Positions 28,774 through 42,076 are shown, counted from the first letter of the stretch. The stretch is DNA of 64,000 nt from Solimonas fluminis (GCF_002930645.1 NZ_PSNW01000008.1:124001-188000), one strand, 5' to 3'. Translations and numbers: made by a program. Notes: generated from the sequence alone by a model not told the origin.

Positions 28774-30360
28774 ATGAGCGCTGTGAAGGGAGTGGAAATC
28801 CTCGGCCAGATGACTCCGGCCGCCAGGAAAATCCTCACGCCGGACGCGCTCAAGTTCGTTGCCAAGCTGGTCCGCAAGCACGCTGCCCGTCGCGAAGTGC
28901 TGATGGCCTACCGCGATGTGCGCCAGGCCGCCGTCGACGCCGGCAAGCTGAAGCTCGGCTTCCTGAAGCAGACCAAGAAGATCCGCGACGGCAAGTGGAA
29001 GATCGCCGGCATCCCGGCCGATCTGCAGGACCGCCGCGTCGAGATCACCGGTCCGGTGGACCGCAAGATGATCATCAACGCCCTGAATTCGGGCGCCAAG
29101 TGCTTCATGGCGGACTTCGAGGACTCGGCCAGCCCCACCTGGGAGCTGATGATCGATGGCCAGGTGAACCTGTACGACGCCGTGCGCCGCAAGATCGCGT
29201 ACACCTCGCCCGAGGGCAAGGACTACAAGCTCGGCAAGGACATCGCCACGCTGATCGTGCGCCCGCGCGGCTGGCACCTGCTGGAAAAGCACATCCTGGT
29301 CGACGGCGAGCCGGCTCCCGGCGGCATCGTCGACTTCGCGTTGTACTTCTTCCACAACGCCAAGGAACTGCTGAAGCGCGGCAGCGGCCCGTACTTCTAC
29401 CTGCCGAAGATGCAGTCGCATCTGGAGGCGCGCCTGTGGAACAGCATCTTCAAGGATGCGCAGGCCGAGCTGAAGATCCCGCAGAAGACCATCAAGGCCA
29501 CCGTCCTGATCGAGACCATCTGGGCCTCGTTCGAGATGGACGAGATCCTGTACGAACTGCGCGACCATATCGTCGCCCTGAACTGCGGCCGCTGGGACTA
29601 TATCTTCAGCTTCATCAAGACCTACCGTGCCCACGCCGACCGCATCATCCCGGATCGCCTGGGCGTGACGATGGACAAGCACTTCCTGGACAGCTACTCG
29701 AAGCTGCTGTGCCAGACCACGCACAAGCGCGGCGCCCAGGCCATGGGCGGCATGGCGGCCTTCATCCCGACCAAGGATGCGGCCAAGAACGAGGAAGTGT
29801 TCGCCAAGGTCCGCGCCGACAAGCTGCGCGAAGTGAACAACGGCCATGACGGCACCTGGGTGGCGCACCCGGGCCTGGTGCAGGTCGCCATGGCGGTGTT
29901 CGACGAGCACATGCCCACGCCGAACCAGATCGACAAGAAGTTCGCCGATCGCAAGATCAAGGCCGACGACCTGCTGAAGCTGCCGGAAGGCCAGATCACC
30001 GAGGCCGGGCTGCGCAACAACATCAATGTCGGCGTCCAGTATCTCGAGGCCTGGATCAAGGGCAACGGCTGCGTGCCCCTGCACAACCTGATGGAGGATG
30101 CCGCCACGGCGGAGATTTCCCGCGTGCAGGTCTGGCAGTGGCTCAAGTACAACGCCAAGCTGGCCGACGGCCGCCACGTGACCCGCGAGCTGGTGCTCTC
30201 CATCATCGACGAGGAACTGGCCGGCCTGCGCAAGTCCTTCGGCGACGAGCGCTACTACAAGGGCCGTTACGCGGAAGCCGCCGGCATGTTCGCCCGCATG
30301 AGCACCGCCAGCCAGTGCGCGGACTTCCTGACGCTGCCGGCCTACGAGTACCTGAACTGA
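28774..30360 (+). CDS. aceB: Malate synthase A
   Basis: The 528-residue enzyme condenses glyoxylate with acetyl-CoA to give malate in the glyoxylate shunt. It has the malate synthase A block [31 protein letters not shown] upstream and [12 protein letters not shown] downstream. The length matches the A type, not the 720-residue G type. The frame is open for 37 codons further upstream, but ATG 28774 gives the usual N-terminus with a suitable SD. It is followed by aceA after 67 bases, so the two shunt enzymes are co-located. Confidence 0.96.
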   Translation: MSAVKGVEILGQMTPAARKILTPDALKFVAKLVRKHAARREVLMAYRDVRQAAVDAGKLKLGFLKQTKKIRDGKWKIAGIPADLQDRRVEITGPVDRKMIINALNSGAKCFMADFEDSASPTWELMIDGQVNLYDAVRRKIAYTSPEGKDYKLGKDIATLIVRPRGWHLLEKHILVDGEPAPGGIVDFALYFFHNAKELLKRGSGPYFYLPKMQSHLEARLWNSIFKDAQAELKIPQKTIKATVLIETIWASFEMDEILYELRDHIVALNCGRWDYIFSFIKTYRAHADRIIPDRLGVTMDKHFLDSYSKLLCQTTHKRGAQAMGGMAAFIPTKDAAKNEEVFAKVRADKLREVNNGHDGTWVAHPGLVQVAMAVFDEHMPTPNQIDKKFADRKIKADDLLKLPEGQITEAGLRNNINVGVQYLEAWIKGNGCVPLHNLMEDAATAEISRVQVWQWLKYNAKLADGRHVTRELVLSIIDEELAGLRKSFGDERYYKGRYAEAAGMFARMSTASQCADFLTLPAYEYLN

Positions 30361-30427
30361 GGCGGCCGCAGGGCTACTTCGAGACTTTTTTCTTCACCAT
30401 TTGGTTTTCACCGAGAGGACAGTTGCA

Positions 30428-31738
30428 ATGATGACGCGTGACGAGCAGATCAAGGCCCTTGAGAAGGATTGGGCGACCAACCCCCGCTGGAAGCTGGTGA
30501 AGCGCGGCTACTCGGCCGCCGACGTCGTCCGCCTGCGCGGCAGCGTTGCCATCGATCACACCCTGGCCAAGCGCGGCGCCGAGAAGCTGTGGAAGCTGAT
30601 CAATGGCGAAGCCAAGAAGGGCTACGTCAACGCCTTCGGCGCGATCACCGCCGGCCAGGCGATGCAGCAGGCCAAGGCTGGCCTGGAAGCCGTGTACCTG
30701 TCCGGCTGGCAGGTTGCCGCCGACGGCAACACCTCCGAAACCATGTACCCGGACCAGTCGCTGTACGCGTACGACTCCGTGCCGACCATGGTTCGCCGCA
30801 TCAACAACACCTTCACCCGCGCCGACGAGATCCAGTGGAGCCGCGGCATCGGCCCCGGCGACAAGGGCTTCATCGACTACTTCCTGCCGATCGTGGCTGA
30901 CGCCGAGGCCGGCTTCGGCGGCGTGCTGAACGCCTTCGAGCTGATGAAGAACATGATCATCTCCGGCGCCGCCGGCGTGCACTTCGAAGACCAGCTGGCC
31001 GCCGCCAAGAAGTGCGGCCACATGGGCGGCAAGGTGCTCGTCCCGACGCAGGAAGCCGTCGAGAAGCTGATCGCTGCCCGCTTCGCCGCCGACGTGCTGG
31101 GCGTGCCGACCATCGTGCTGGCCCGTACGGACGCCGAGGCTGCCAACCTGATCACCTCCGACTACCACCCGAACGACAAGCCGTTCCTCACCGGCGAGCG
31201 CACGCAGGAAGGCTTCTTCCGCGTCAAGAACGGCCTGGAGCAGGCCATCAGCCGCGGCGTCGCGTACGCGCCGTATGCGGACCTGGTCTGGTGCGAGACC
31301 GGCGTGCCGGACATCGGCTTCGCCCGCGAGTTCGCGCAGGCCGTGCACAAGGAGTGCCCGGGCAAGCTGCTGAGCTACAACTGCTCGCCGTCGTTCAACT
31401 GGAAGAAGAACCTGGACGACAAGCAGATCGCCAAGTTCCAGCAGGACCTGTCGGACCTGGGCTACAAGTACCAGTTCATCACGCTGGCCGGCATCCACAT
31501 CAACTGGTACAACACCTTCCAGTTCGCGCACGCCTACGCCCGCGGCGAAGGCATGAAGCACTACGTGAACATGGTGCAGGAGCCGGAGTTCGCCGCTCGC
31601 GAGCAGGGCTACACCTTCGTGTCGCACCAGCAGGAAGTCGGCACCGGCTACTTCGACGACGTCACCACCGTGATCCAGGGCGGCTCGTCCAGCGTCAAGG
31701 CCCTGTCCGGTTCGACGGAAGAAGAGCAGTTCCATTAA
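30428..31738 (+). CDS. aceA: Isocitrate lyase
   Basis: The 436-residue enzyme splits isocitrate into glyoxylate and succinate. The active-site signature KKCGHMGGK is present, along with WQVAADGN near the N-terminus, [20 protein letters not shown], and [12 protein letters not shown]. Two adjacent ATG codons (30428 and 30431) are both possible starts; GAGAGGAC lies upstream. Together with aceB it allows growth on acetate or fatty acids. A strong terminator follows. Confidence 0.97.
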   Translation: MMTRDEQIKALEKDWATNPRWKLVKRGYSAADVVRLRGSVAIDHTLAKRGAEKLWKLINGEAKKGYVNAFGAITAGQAMQQAKAGLEAVYLSGWQVAADGNTSETMYPDQSLYAYDSVPTMVRRINNTFTRADEIQWSRGIGPGDKGFIDYFLPIVADAEAGFGGVLNAFELMKNMIISGAAGVHFEDQLAAAKKCGHMGGKVLVPTQEAVEKLIAARFAADVLGVPTIVLARTDAEAANLITSDYHPNDKPFLTGERTQEGFFRVKNGLEQAISRGVAYAPYADLVWCETGVPDIGFAREFAQAVHKECPGKLLSYNCSPSFNWKKNLDDKQIAKFQQDLSDLGYKYQFITLAGIHINWYNTFQFAHAYARGEGMKHYVNMVQEPEFAAREQGYTFVSHQQEVGTGYFDDVTTVIQGGSSSVKALSGSTEEEQFH

Positions 31739-31810
31739 AGCAGCGAACAGCGCGGAGGGGGCCCACGAAGTGGGAATCCTTGGCGTCGTGAGTCTGCGGT
31801 TGTAACCCAG

Positions 31811-31844
31811 GAAGGGTCGCCTAAACAGCGACCCTTCTTTTTTT
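31811..31844 (+). terminator. Intrinsic terminator of aceBA
   Basis: GAAGGGTCGC (31811-31820) and GCGACCCTTC (31828-31837) form a perfect 10-bp stem with a seven-base loop, followed by seven T (31838-31844). Confidence 0.9.
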
Positions 31845-31896
31845 GGATACGGCTGAAGGCGAAAGCCTGCCGTAGCGAATGGCGGCCCGTACTCCG

Positions 31897-31923
31897 AAAA
31901 GGCCGCTGATGAAGCGGTCTTTT
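31897..31923. terminator. Second hairpin with A and T flanks, likely terminator for the PPTase gene
   Basis: AAAAGGCCGC (31897-31906) pairs with GCGGTCTTTT (31914-31923) with one G-U pair and a seven-base loop. Read on the minus strand the stem ends in four T, which would suit the parA-PPTase transcript ending at 32048. Confidence 0.55.
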
Positions 31924-32047
31924 GCGTATCTGCCGCAGATCACAGCCGTCACGAATTTGAGCAGTCGCGCTGCTTCATCGCGCACCTCGATAGGCGACGC
32001 TCCGCGGCGCTACTCGGTGTGAGCAGGTTGGAATTGCGGCGGCAGGC

Positions 32048-32743
32048 TTAACTCGCCGTCTGCTCCATCCACCAGGCCTCTTCGCCGAAGGCGAGGCCCT
32101 CCGCGTCCATCGCTTGCCCGCGCCGCAGGCCTTCTCCGCTCAAGGCCAACCGCAGTCCCGACGCGGCGTTGAGATAGCCCAGCCCGTTGACCGGCGCTCC
32201 CTCAGTGGCACGGCGCACACGCAAGCCGCGCATCAGCGAGAAGTCGATGCCCAGGCCGCGCTGCTTGAGCCAGGCCTCCTTCTGCGTCCACATACGGTAG
32301 AAGGCCGCGAGCTGCTGCTCCGGCGGCAGCGCGGCCAGCAGGGCCTGCTCCTCGTCACTGCAGCACTGGCGCGCCAGCGGGGCGACCTTGCGTGGGCGCG
32401 TGACGGTTTCGAGATCAATGCCGATGGCCGAGGTGGACACCACACAGGCCATCCAGTCGCCGCTGTGCGAGAGCCCAACGTGCAGGGCAGGGTCCGGCCC
32501 ACGGAGAAGGCGCGGCGGCGTGTGGGGGATGGCGCCCAGTTCCCAGTGGCCCGGCGAACCGCCGCGCTGTTCGATCAGCAGGCGCCGCGCCAGCCAGCGT
32601 GCGGCGACGAACTGCTCGCGCCGCGCCGCCGCCTTGAAGCTGCCGAGCCGCTCGCGCTCCTCGCTGCCGAGGAAGTCCAGCCCCGCCGCCTGTGCCTCGG
32701 CCCAGATGGGCGCGTAGCGGGCCAGCCGCAGGGCCAGGATCAT
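32048..32743 (-). CDS. Sfp-type 4'-phosphopantetheinyl transferase
   Basis: The 231-residue enzyme attaches the phosphopantetheine arm of CoA to carrier proteins. It carries LHVGLSHSGDWMACV, the metal-binding GIDLE (about 108-112) and WTQKEAWLKQRG, the three Sfp family motifs. At about 230 residues it is Sfp-like, not the 120-residue AcpS type. No polyketide or peptide synthetase is in the window; it may modify AcpP, whose gene lies 18 kb away, or a carrier elsewhere. It follows the ParA gene after 13 bases on the same strand. Confidence 0.9.
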   Translation of the reverse strand: MILALRLARYAPIWAEAQAAGLDFLGSEERERLGSFKAAARREQFVAARWLARRLLIEQRGGSPGHWELGAIPHTPPRLLRGPDPALHVGLSHSGDWMACVVSTSAIGIDLETVTRPRKVAPLARQCCSDEEQALLAALPPEQQLAAFYRMWTQKEAWLKQRGLGIDFSLMRGLRVRRATEGAPVNGLGYLNAASGLRLALSGEGLRRGQAMDAEGLAFGEEAWWMEQTAS

Positions 32744-32756
32744 CGGTGCGGATGCC

Positions 32757-33527
32757 TCAGGCGGGCTTGAGCGAATCGAACAGCGCCAGGTATTCCTGGG
32801 TGATGCGGTGGCCGCGGTCGAAGTGGATCAGCGGCTTGTGCTGCTCGTGCGATTCCTTGACCTTGATCGAGCTGCCGATGGCGCAGTCCAGGATCGGCTT
32901 GCCTTCGGCCCGCAGCTCCTCGACCAGGCGGGAGGGCAGCCTGGAGCGCGACTGGAACTGGTTGACGACGATGCCCTCGATCTCCAGGTCCTCGTTGTGG
33001 TCGGCGCGGATCTCCTGGATGTTGTCCAGCAGGGTGTAGAGCGCCTGGCGCGCGAACTCGTCGCAGTCGAAGGGGATCAGCACGCGGTCGGCGGCGATCA
33101 GCGCCGAGCGGGAATAGAAGTTCAGCGCCGGCGGCGTGTCGATGAAGACCGCATCGTAGCCCTTCAGTTTCTTCAGCGCATCGCGCAGCTTGTAGATCTT
33201 CTGCTTGGACTCCAGCTTGACGGCCAGCTCGTCCAGGCGCGGCGAGGCGGCGATCACGTCGAGGTTGTCGAAGGCGGTGCCGCTGGCATAGCTGACGAAG
33301 GCCGGCGGCGTCAGCGAGAACGACAGGGACGCCTCGAAGAAATCCGCGATCGTGCGGTCCGGCTGCAGCGGTGCGCTGCCGGTGAGGTACTGCGTGGCGT
33401 TGCCCTGGGTGTCGAGGTCGATCACCAGGGTGCGCAGGCCGCGGCTGGCGGCGATGGCGGCGAGGTTGCAGACGATCGTGGTCTTGCCCACGCCGCCTTT
33501 CTGGTTGAAGACAACGCGCTTGGTCAT
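32757..33527 (-). CDS. Orphan ParA-family ATPase
   Basis: The 256-residue protein has the deviant Walker A KGGVGKTT (residues 10-17), LVIDLDTQGNAT and FIDTPPALNFYSRSALI of the ParA/Soj family, which position DNA or protein complexes through ATP-driven dimerisation on the nucleoid. No parB or parS-like neighbour is visible and the chromosomal parAB usually lies near gidB, so this is an orphan member with an unknown cargo. Length and motifs are complete. It is followed by the PPTase gene, probably in one transcript. Confidence 0.9.
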   Translation of the reverse strand: MTKRVVFNQKGGVGKTTIVCNLAAIAASRGLRTLVIDLDTQGNATQYLTGSAPLQPDRTIADFFEASLSFSLTPPAFVSYASGTAFDNLDVIAASPRLDELAVKLESKQKIYKLRDALKKLKGYDAVFIDTPPALNFYSRSALIAADRVLIPFDCDEFARQALYTLLDNIQEIRADHNEDLEIEGIVVNQFQSRSRLPSRLVEELRAEGKPILDCAIGSSIKVKESHEQHKPLIHFDRGHRITQEYLALFDSLKPA

Positions 33528-33682
33528 GGCTCTGGTTCGGCTCGGGAGGGGAGAGTGTGGCGGCGTTCAGTTTAAGGGATAGCGGGGAGCAAAAGCCGCG
33601 CCACGGCGTTTTTCGTGCACCGTCAGGAGGCAGAAACCAGTGTTTTCGACGGCACCGTTCTTGCTGAATTCCCCCTGTCAAG

Positions 33683-33720
33683 GCCGGCGCACGATCGGGC
33701 TTGCAGCGGCGTGCGCCGGC
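33683..33720 (+). repeat. 10-bp inverted repeat in the permease leader
   Basis: GCCGGCGCAC (33683-33692) and GTGCGCCGGC (33711-33720) are perfectly complementary across an 18-base loop, 31 bases before the permease ATG. No T-run follows. It could be an operator or a leader hairpin. Confidence 0.45.
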
Positions 33721-33751
33721 TCCTCCACTTGATCCAAAAGGGGCCTGGGCG

Positions 33752-35275
33752 ATGAGCGAGCAGAAAGGTGGCGTCAGCTACCAGTCGGTAGACAGCAGTT
33801 ACTTCGAGAAGCGCGGCCTGCGGCGATATGCCGGCGTGGCGTCGCTGTGGGCACTGGGCGTGGGGGCAGTGATCTCCGGCCATTTCTCCGGCTGGAACTT
33901 CGGCCTGGGCGCGGCAGGCTGGGGCGGCATGCTGATCGCGACGGTGCTGATCGCGATCATGTACCTGGGCCTGACCTTCTCCATCGCCGAGATGAGCCCG
34001 GCACTGCCGCATACCGGTGCAGCATATTCCTTCTCGCGCGCCACGATGGGGCCCTGGGGTGGATTCATCACCGGCCTCTGCGAGAACGTGGAGTACGTCA
34101 TCACGCCGGCGGTCGTGGTGTTCTTCATCAGTTCCTACCTCGGCTCCATCTTCGGAACGCCCGAGGCCTTCCAGCCGGTGTACTGGATCTTCTGCTACGT
34201 CATCTTCGTGGGGCTCAACGTCGTCGGCGTCGAGCTGTCCTTCAAGGTGACGCTGGTGGTGACGCTGGCAGCGCTGGCCTGCCTGCTGGCGTTCTGGGTC
34301 AGCGCGATTCCCAACATGGACTTCTCGCGCTGGGCGCTCAACATCGGCGTGGGACTCGACGGCAAGCCGGTGGAACTGCCCGAGGGCGGCGGCAGCTGGC
34401 TGCCCTTCGGCATCATGGGCGCCCTGGCGGCGATGCCCTTCGCGGTCTGGCTGTTCCTGGCGATCGAGCAGCTGCCGCTGGCCGCCGAGGAGTCGATGGA
34501 CCCGAAGCGCGACATGCCCAAGGGCATCATCCTCGGCATGTGCACGCTGATCGTCTCGGCCTTCATGATCCTGCTGCTGAACTCCTCGGTGGCCAACGGC
34601 GCCTTCGCGCTGTCCACCTCGGGCGAGCCGCTGCTGGACGGCTTCAAGGCGATCTACGGTGACGGCATCGCCAAGCTGCTGGCGCTGGTGGCGGTGATCG
34701 GCCTGATCGCCAGCTTCCACACGATCATCTATGCGCAGGGCCGGCAGATCTACTCGCTGTCGCGCGCCGGCTACTTCCCGCGGCCGCTGTCGATCACCCA
34801 TGGCACCCGCAAGACGCCGTACGCGGCGATGATCGCCGGAGCGGCGGTGGCCCTGGCGGTGATGCTGGCGATCTGGTTCGGCGCCGAGAACAGCGCCACG
34901 CTGATCGGCGGCACGCTGCTGAACATGGCGGTGTTCGGGGCGATGATCTCCTACATCATGCAGGCGGCTTCGTTCATCCTGCTGCGGCGCAGGTTCCCGG
35001 GCATCCCGCGCCCGTACAGGAGCCCCTTCGGCATTCCGGGCGCGGTGCTGACCATCGGCCTGGCGCTGGTGACGATCTGGTTCCAGCTGGCGGACCCGGT
35101 CTACCGCGCCGGCGTGATCGGCGTGGCGATCTGGTTCGCCGTGGGCATCGCCTATTTCGCGGTGATCGGCCGGCACAAGCTGGTGCTGTCGCCGGAAGAG
35201 GAGTTCGCGATGTCCGGCGGCACCGCCGAGTACAAGACCGACGACGCCATCGTTCCGGTCAAGGCCGAAGCCTAG
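33752..35275 (+). CDS. eat: Ethanolamine permease-like APC transporter
   Basis: The 507-residue inner-membrane protein belongs to the amino acid/polyamine/organocation superfamily, ethanolamine permease branch: the N-terminal WALGVGAVISGHFSGWNFGL, HTGAAYSFSRATMGPWGG and AIEQLPLAAEESMDPKRDMP are typical. About twelve membrane segments are present. No eutBC ammonia-lyase genes are nearby, so the substrate is assigned by similarity alone. I chose ATG 33752 because AAAAGGGG precedes it; a frame extension of 17 codons upstream crosses the leader hairpin. Confidence 0.85.
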   Translation: MSEQKGGVSYQSVDSSYFEKRGLRRYAGVASLWALGVGAVISGHFSGWNFGLGAAGWGGMLIATVLIAIMYLGLTFSIAEMSPALPHTGAAYSFSRATMGPWGGFITGLCENVEYVITPAVVVFFISSYLGSIFGTPEAFQPVYWIFCYVIFVGLNVVGVELSFKVTLVVTLAALACLLAFWVSAIPNMDFSRWALNIGVGLDGKPVELPEGGGSWLPFGIMGALAAMPFAVWLFLAIEQLPLAAEESMDPKRDMPKGIILGMCTLIVSAFMILLLNSSVANGAFALSTSGEPLLDGFKAIYGDGIAKLLALVAVIGLIASFHTIIYAQGRQIYSLSRAGYFPRPLSITHGTRKTPYAAMIAGAAVALAVMLAIWFGAENSATLIGGTLLNMAVFGAMISYIMQAASFILLRRRFPGIPRPYRSPFGIPGAVLTIGLALVTIWFQLADPVYRAGVIGVAIWFAVGIAYFAVIGRHKLVLSPEEEFAMSGGTAEYKTDDAIVPVKAEA

Positions 35276-35290
35276 GGTCTCCGGCCGGTG

Positions 35291-35330
35291 GAAACGAAGA
35301 AGGGGCGCCTCGGCGCCCCTTCTTCGTTTC
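35291..35330. terminator. Bidirectional terminator between the permease and acnA
   Basis: A 19-base perfect inverted repeat (35291-35309 and 35312-35330) with a GGGGCGCC / GGCGCCCC core and A/T-rich flanks serves the convergent permease and acnA genes. Confidence 0.88.
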
Positions 35331-35340
35331 CGCGTCCGCT

Positions 35341-38010
<2,670 letters not shown>

Positions 38011-38134
38011 GGCTGGTTTCCCGGTTTGGCTACCCGTGCATGCCGACAGGGGCAGCGGTGGCTGGAGGGGGGAGGTCCGTAGGACCTCGCCGGCCCCGGC
38101 CGGTTCCCGCCGGGGCAAGCCGGACGAGGGTAAC

Positions 38135-38164
38135 AAAAAAGCCCGCCGGCGGTTGCCGGCGGGC
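38135..38164 (-). terminator. Intrinsic terminator of acnB
   Basis: On the minus strand a 10-bp GC stem (GCCCGCCGGC and its complement, loop of four) is followed by six T. It lies between the acnB stop and the acnA start. Confidence 0.85.
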
Positions 38165-38190
38165 CTGGGTTGCAGCGTACCGCCGGGGCC

Positions 38191-40782
38191 TTAGGCCGCC
38201 ACCGACTTCGCGGTCTCCACGTACTCCTCGATCTGGTCGAAGTTCATGTACTTGTAGATCTTGTCCGCGTTCTTGGTGATCACGCCGGTCTCCGCCAGGT
38301 ACTCCTCGCGCGTCGGCAGGCGGCCGAGCTTGGAGGCCACCGCCGCGAGTTCCGCCGAGCCGAGGAACACGTTGGTGTTCTTGCCTAGGCGGTTCGGGAA
38401 GTTGCGGGTGGAGGTCGAGATCGCCGTGGCGCCTTCCTTCATCTGCGCCTGGTTGCCCATGCACAGCGAGCAGCCCGGCATCTCGGTGCGCGCGCCGGCC
38501 GTGCCGAAGGTGTTGTAGATGCCTTCCTTGGTCAGCTCGGCGGCGTCCATCTTGGTCGGCGGGGCGACCCACAGGCGGACCGGGATGTCCTTCTTGCCTT
38601 CCAGCAGCTTGCCGGCGGCGCGGAAGTGGCCGATGTTGGTCATGCACGAGCCGATGAAGGCCTCGTCGATCTTGGTGCCGGCGACTTCGGACAGGAACTT
38701 GGCGTCATCCGGGTCGTTGGGGCAGCAGACGATCGGTTCCTGGATGTCGGCCAGGTCGATGTCGATGACCGCGGCGTACTCGGCGTCCTTGTCGGCTTCC
38801 AGCAGCTGCGGGTTGGCCAGCCAGGCTTCCATCGCCTTGATGCGGCGCTCCAGCGTGCGCGCATCCTTGTAGCCATCGGCGATCATGTTCTTCATCAGCA
38901 CGATGTTCGAGTTCATGTACTCGATGATCGGCTCCTTGTTGAGCTTGATCGTGCAGCCGGCGGCGGAGCGCTCGGCCGAGGCGTCGGACAGCTCGAAGGC
39001 CTGTTCGACCTTGAGGTTCGGCAGGCCCTCGATCTCCAGCACGCGACCGGAGAAGATGTTCTTCTTGCCGGCCTTGGCGACCGTCAGCAGGCCGGCCTTG
39101 ATGGCGTAGAGGGGAATCGCATGCACCAGGTCACGCAGCGTGACGCCCGGCTGCATCTCGCCCTTGAAGCGGACGAGCACGGACTCCGGCATGTCCAGCG
39201 GCATCACGCCGGTGGCGGCGGCGAAGGCGACCAGGCCGGAGCCGGCCGGGAAGGAGATGCCGATCGGGAAGCGGGTGTGCGAGTCGCCGCCGGTGCCGAC
39301 GGTGTCCGGCAGCAGCAGGCGATTGAGCCAGGAGTGGATCACGCCGTCGCCCGGCCGCAGCGCGACGCCGCCGCGGTTGGAGATGAACGCCGGCAGCTCG
39401 CGGTGGGTCTTGACGTCGACCGGCTTCGGATAGGCCGCGGTATGGCAGAAGGACTGCATCACCAGGTCGGCGGAGAAGCCGAGGCAGGCGAGGTCCTTGA
39501 GTTCGTCGCGGGTCATCGGGCCCGTGGTGTCCTGCGAGCCGACCGTGGTCATCTTGGGTTCGCAGTAGGTGCCCGGGCGCATGCCCTTGCCTTCCGGCAG
39601 GCCGCAGGCGCGGCCGACCATCTTCTGCGCCAGCGAGTAGCCCTTGCCGGTGTCCTTGGGAGTCTGCGGCAGGCGGAACAGCGTCGAGGCGGGCAGGCCG
39701 AGCAGCTCACGGGCCTTGCCGGTCAGCGAGCGGCCGATGATCAGGTTGATGCGGCCGCCGGCGCGCACTTCATCCAGCAGCACCTGGCTCTTGAGCTCGA
39801 AATTGGCGGCAACGGCGCCGTTCTTCTCGATCTTGCCCTCGTAGGGGAAGATGTCGATGACGTCGCCCATCTCGAACTTGGAGACGTCGACCTCGATCGG
39901 CAGCGAGCCGGAGTCTTCCTGGGTGTTGAAGAAGATCGGCGCGATCTTGCCGCCGAGGGTAACGCCGCCGAAGCGCTTGTTCGGCACGAAGGGGATATCC
40001 TCGCCCGTGGCCCAGATCACGCTGTTGGTGGCGGACTTGCGCGAGGAGCCGGTGCCGACGACGTCGCCGACGTAGGCGACGATGTGGCCCTTCTTCTTGA
40101 GATCCTCGATGTACTGGATCGGGCCGCGCTTGCCGTCTTCTTCCGGCTTGAAGGCCGCGTCGGAGCGCGTCATCTTCAGCATGGCGAGGTAGTGCAGGGG
40201 GATGTCGGGGCGGCTCCAGGCATCCGGCGCCGGCGACAGGTCGTCGGTGTTGGTTTCGCCAGGCACCTTGAACACGGTGACGGTGATCTTCTTGGCGACT
40301 TCCGGACGGCTGGTGAACCACTCGGCGTCGGCCCAGGACTGGATCACGGCCTTGGCGTTGGCATTGCCGTTCTTGGCGAGTTCGGCCACGTCGTGGAAGA
40401 AGTCGAACATCAGCAGCGTCTTCTTCAGCGCCTCGGCGGCCACGGCGCCGACTTCGGCGTCCGGCAGCAGGTCGATCAGCGGCTTGACGTTGTAGCCGCC
40501 GACCATGGTGCCGAGCAGCTCGGTGGCCTTGGCACGCGAGATCAGGCCGCACTTCACTTCGCCGTCGGCCACCGCGGTCAGGAACGAGGCCTTGACCTTG
40601 GCGGCATCGTCCACGCCCGGCGGAACGCGGTGGGTCAGCAGGTCGAGCAGGAAAGCCTCTTCGCCCGCCGGCGGGTTCTTGATCAGTTCGATCACTTCGG
40701 CGGTCTGCTGGGCAGACAGCGGCAGCGGCGGAATACCGAGGGCAGCGCGCTCGGCAGCGTGTTGGCGATAGGCTTGCAGCAT
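38191..40782 (-). CDS. acnB: Aconitate hydratase B
   Basis: The 863-residue enzyme is the AcnB-type aconitase, with the swivel domain placed N-terminal to the cluster domain, and is the main TCA-cycle aconitase in many gammaproteobacteria. It may also have the 2-methylisocitrate dehydratase activity known for this type. Motifs include [42 protein letters not shown] and [11 protein letters not shown], which carry cluster cysteines. ATG 40782 (MLQAYRQH) matches the 865-residue E. coli start. Confidence 0.97.
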   Translation of the reverse strand: MLQAYRQHAAERAALGIPPLPLSAQQTAEVIELIKNPPAGEEAFLLDLLTHRVPPGVDDAAKVKASFLTAVADGEVKCGLISRAKATELLGTMVGGYNVKPLIDLLPDAEVGAVAAEALKKTLLMFDFFHDVAELAKNGNANAKAVIQSWADAEWFTSRPEVAKKITVTVFKVPGETNTDDLSPAPDAWSRPDIPLHYLAMLKMTRSDAAFKPEEDGKRGPIQYIEDLKKKGHIVAYVGDVVGTGSSRKSATNSVIWATGEDIPFVPNKRFGGVTLGGKIAPIFFNTQEDSGSLPIEVDVSKFEMGDVIDIFPYEGKIEKNGAVAANFELKSQVLLDEVRAGGRINLIIGRSLTGKARELLGLPASTLFRLPQTPKDTGKGYSLAQKMVGRACGLPEGKGMRPGTYCEPKMTTVGSQDTTGPMTRDELKDLACLGFSADLVMQSFCHTAAYPKPVDVKTHRELPAFISNRGGVALRPGDGVIHSWLNRLLLPDTVGTGGDSHTRFPIGISFPAGSGLVAFAAATGVMPLDMPESVLVRFKGEMQPGVTLRDLVHAIPLYAIKAGLLTVAKAGKKNIFSGRVLEIEGLPNLKVEQAFELSDASAERSAAGCTIKLNKEPIIEYMNSNIVLMKNMIADGYKDARTLERRIKAMEAWLANPQLLEADKDAEYAAVIDIDLADIQEPIVCCPNDPDDAKFLSEVAGTKIDEAFIGSCMTNIGHFRAAGKLLEGKKDIPVRLWVAPPTKMDAAELTKEGIYNTFGTAGARTEMPGCSLCMGNQAQMKEGATAISTSTRNFPNRLGKNTNVFLGSAELAAVASKLGRLPTREEYLAETGVITKNADKIYKYMNFDQIEEYVETAKSVAA

Positions 40783-40884
40783 GGTGTTTGGCGGTCCGAT
40801 GGTGAGAAGGCGGAGGGCTACGGGCGCCACGCCAACCCGCGATCCTGGAAGCAGAAGCTATCGGGCCGGCGCAGTGCGTCTCGC

Positions 40885-40893
40885 ATTATATCA
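40885..40893 (-). promoter_or_regulatory. Extended -10 promoter candidate for acnB
   Basis: On the minus strand TGATATAAT combines a perfect TATAAT with the TGn extension, 102 bases before the acnB ATG. No good -35 is visible, which extended -10 promoters can tolerate. Confidence 0.5.
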
Positions 40894-40948
40894 CCGTCGG
40901 GCCTTGCGTCGGACCGCCCGGGCGGGGCAAAACGTCCCATCCCCCGGT

Positions 40949-42052
40949 TCAGGCGGCATCCGGGGAATTGGCCGGCAGGGCGGCACGGATTTCGCCGCCG
41001 CCCAGGCACTCCGCACCATCGTAGAGCACGCAGAACTGGCCGGGCACGACCGCACGCTGGGGCTGCCCGAAACTCACTTTCAGGCCGCCGTCGGCCTGTT
41101 CCTCCACCCGGCAGTCCTGCAGGGCCTGGCGGTGGCGGATGCGGGCCTGCAGCCGGGGCGGCAGCGCCGCGGGCCGCCGGATCCAGTGGAAGCGTTCCGT
41201 CAGCAGGGCGGGGCTCATCAGGCCCGGGTGCTGCGGGTCCTGGGAGACCCGCAGGCTGTTGGTGGCGGGATCCTTGGCCACGACGTACCAGGGGCCCTCG
41301 GCGGCGCCCCGGCGTCCGCCGATCTGCAGGCCGCGGCGCTGGCCGATGGTGTAGTACATCAGGCCCTGGTGCTGCCCGGCGAGGTGGCCGGCGTCGTCGA
41401 GCATGGGGCCGGGGTTGGGCTTCAGGTAGTTCGACAGGAATGCCCGGAATTCACGCTCGCCGATGAAGCAGATGCCGGTGGAGTCCTTCTTGCGGTGCAC
41501 CGGCAGGCCGGCGGCCTGGGCGATCTCCCGCACCTGCGGCTTGGTCAGCCCGCCCACCGGGAACAGCACCCGGTCCAGGTGCTCGCGGGCCACGGCGGCC
41601 AGGAAGTAGGTCTGGTCCTTGTCCTCGGTCACCGAACGCAGCAGGCGGGCCCCGTCAGCGCCGTGCTCGATGCGCGCGTAGTGGCCGGTGGCGATCCAGT
41701 CGGCTCCCAGGCGCAGGGCGTACTCACGGAAGGGCTGGAACTTGACCTCGCGGTTGCACAGCACGTCGGGGTTCGGCGTCTTGCCGGCCTCGTAGTCGGC
41801 CAGGAAACGGGCGAACACGCGATCGCGGTACTCGCTGGAGAAATCCACGCGGTGCAGGGGAATGTCCAGTTCCTCGCAGACGGCGCGGGCATCCTGGTAG
41901 TCCTGCGCGCTGCTGCAGTAGCCCTCTTCGTCCTCGGTCCAGTTGACCATGAACAGGCCGCTGACGCGGTAGCCCTGTTCCTTCAGCAGGTAGGCCGAGA
42001 CGGAGGAGTCGACTCCCCCGGAGAGGCCGACGACGACATGCTCTCTGGACAC
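40949..42052 (-). CDS. mnmA: tRNA-specific 2-thiouridylase MnmA
   Basis: The 367-residue enzyme thiolates U34 of Glu, Gln and Lys tRNAs. It has the PP-loop SGGVDSS (10-16), the catalytic cysteines in VLCNREVKF and STGICFIGERE, and the C-terminal PGQFCVLYDGAECLGGG. In E. coli its sulfur arrives through TusA and the TusBCD-TusE relay. The TusA-family protein in this window is in another context and may not serve MnmA. It lies 24 bases after nudJ on the same strand. Confidence 0.97.
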   Translation of the reverse strand: MSREHVVVGLSGGVDSSVSAYLLKEQGYRVSGLFMVNWTEDEEGYCSSAQDYQDARAVCEELDIPLHRVDFSSEYRDRVFARFLADYEAGKTPNPDVLCNREVKFQPFREYALRLGADWIATGHYARIEHGADGARLLRSVTEDKDQTYFLAAVAREHLDRVLFPVGGLTKPQVREIAQAAGLPVHRKKDSTGICFIGEREFRAFLSNYLKPNPGPMLDDAGHLAGQHQGLMYYTIGQRRGLQIGGRRGAAEGPWYVVAKDPATNSLRVSQDPQHPGLMSPALLTERFHWIRRPAALPPRLQARIRHRQALQDCRVEEQADGGLKVSFGQPQRAVVPGQFCVLYDGAECLGGGEIRAALPANSPDAA

Positions 42053-42076
42053 GGCAGCGTCCGCGGGCGGGGCCGC

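Larger units (their letters stand above)
31739..32047. other. 309-base intergenic region between aceA and the PPTase gene
   Basis: The gap contains two hairpins, listed separately, and otherwise nothing I can call a gene or RNA. Confidence 0.6.

Noticed and set aside
31845-32047. Small RNA or small gene in the aceA-PPTase gap
   Set aside because: Apart from the second hairpin there is no promoter-terminator pair or open frame with a credible start.
38626-41466. A 946-codon plus-strand open frame opposite acnB and mnmA
   Set aside because: Antisense to two recognised enzymes, with no recognisable domain.
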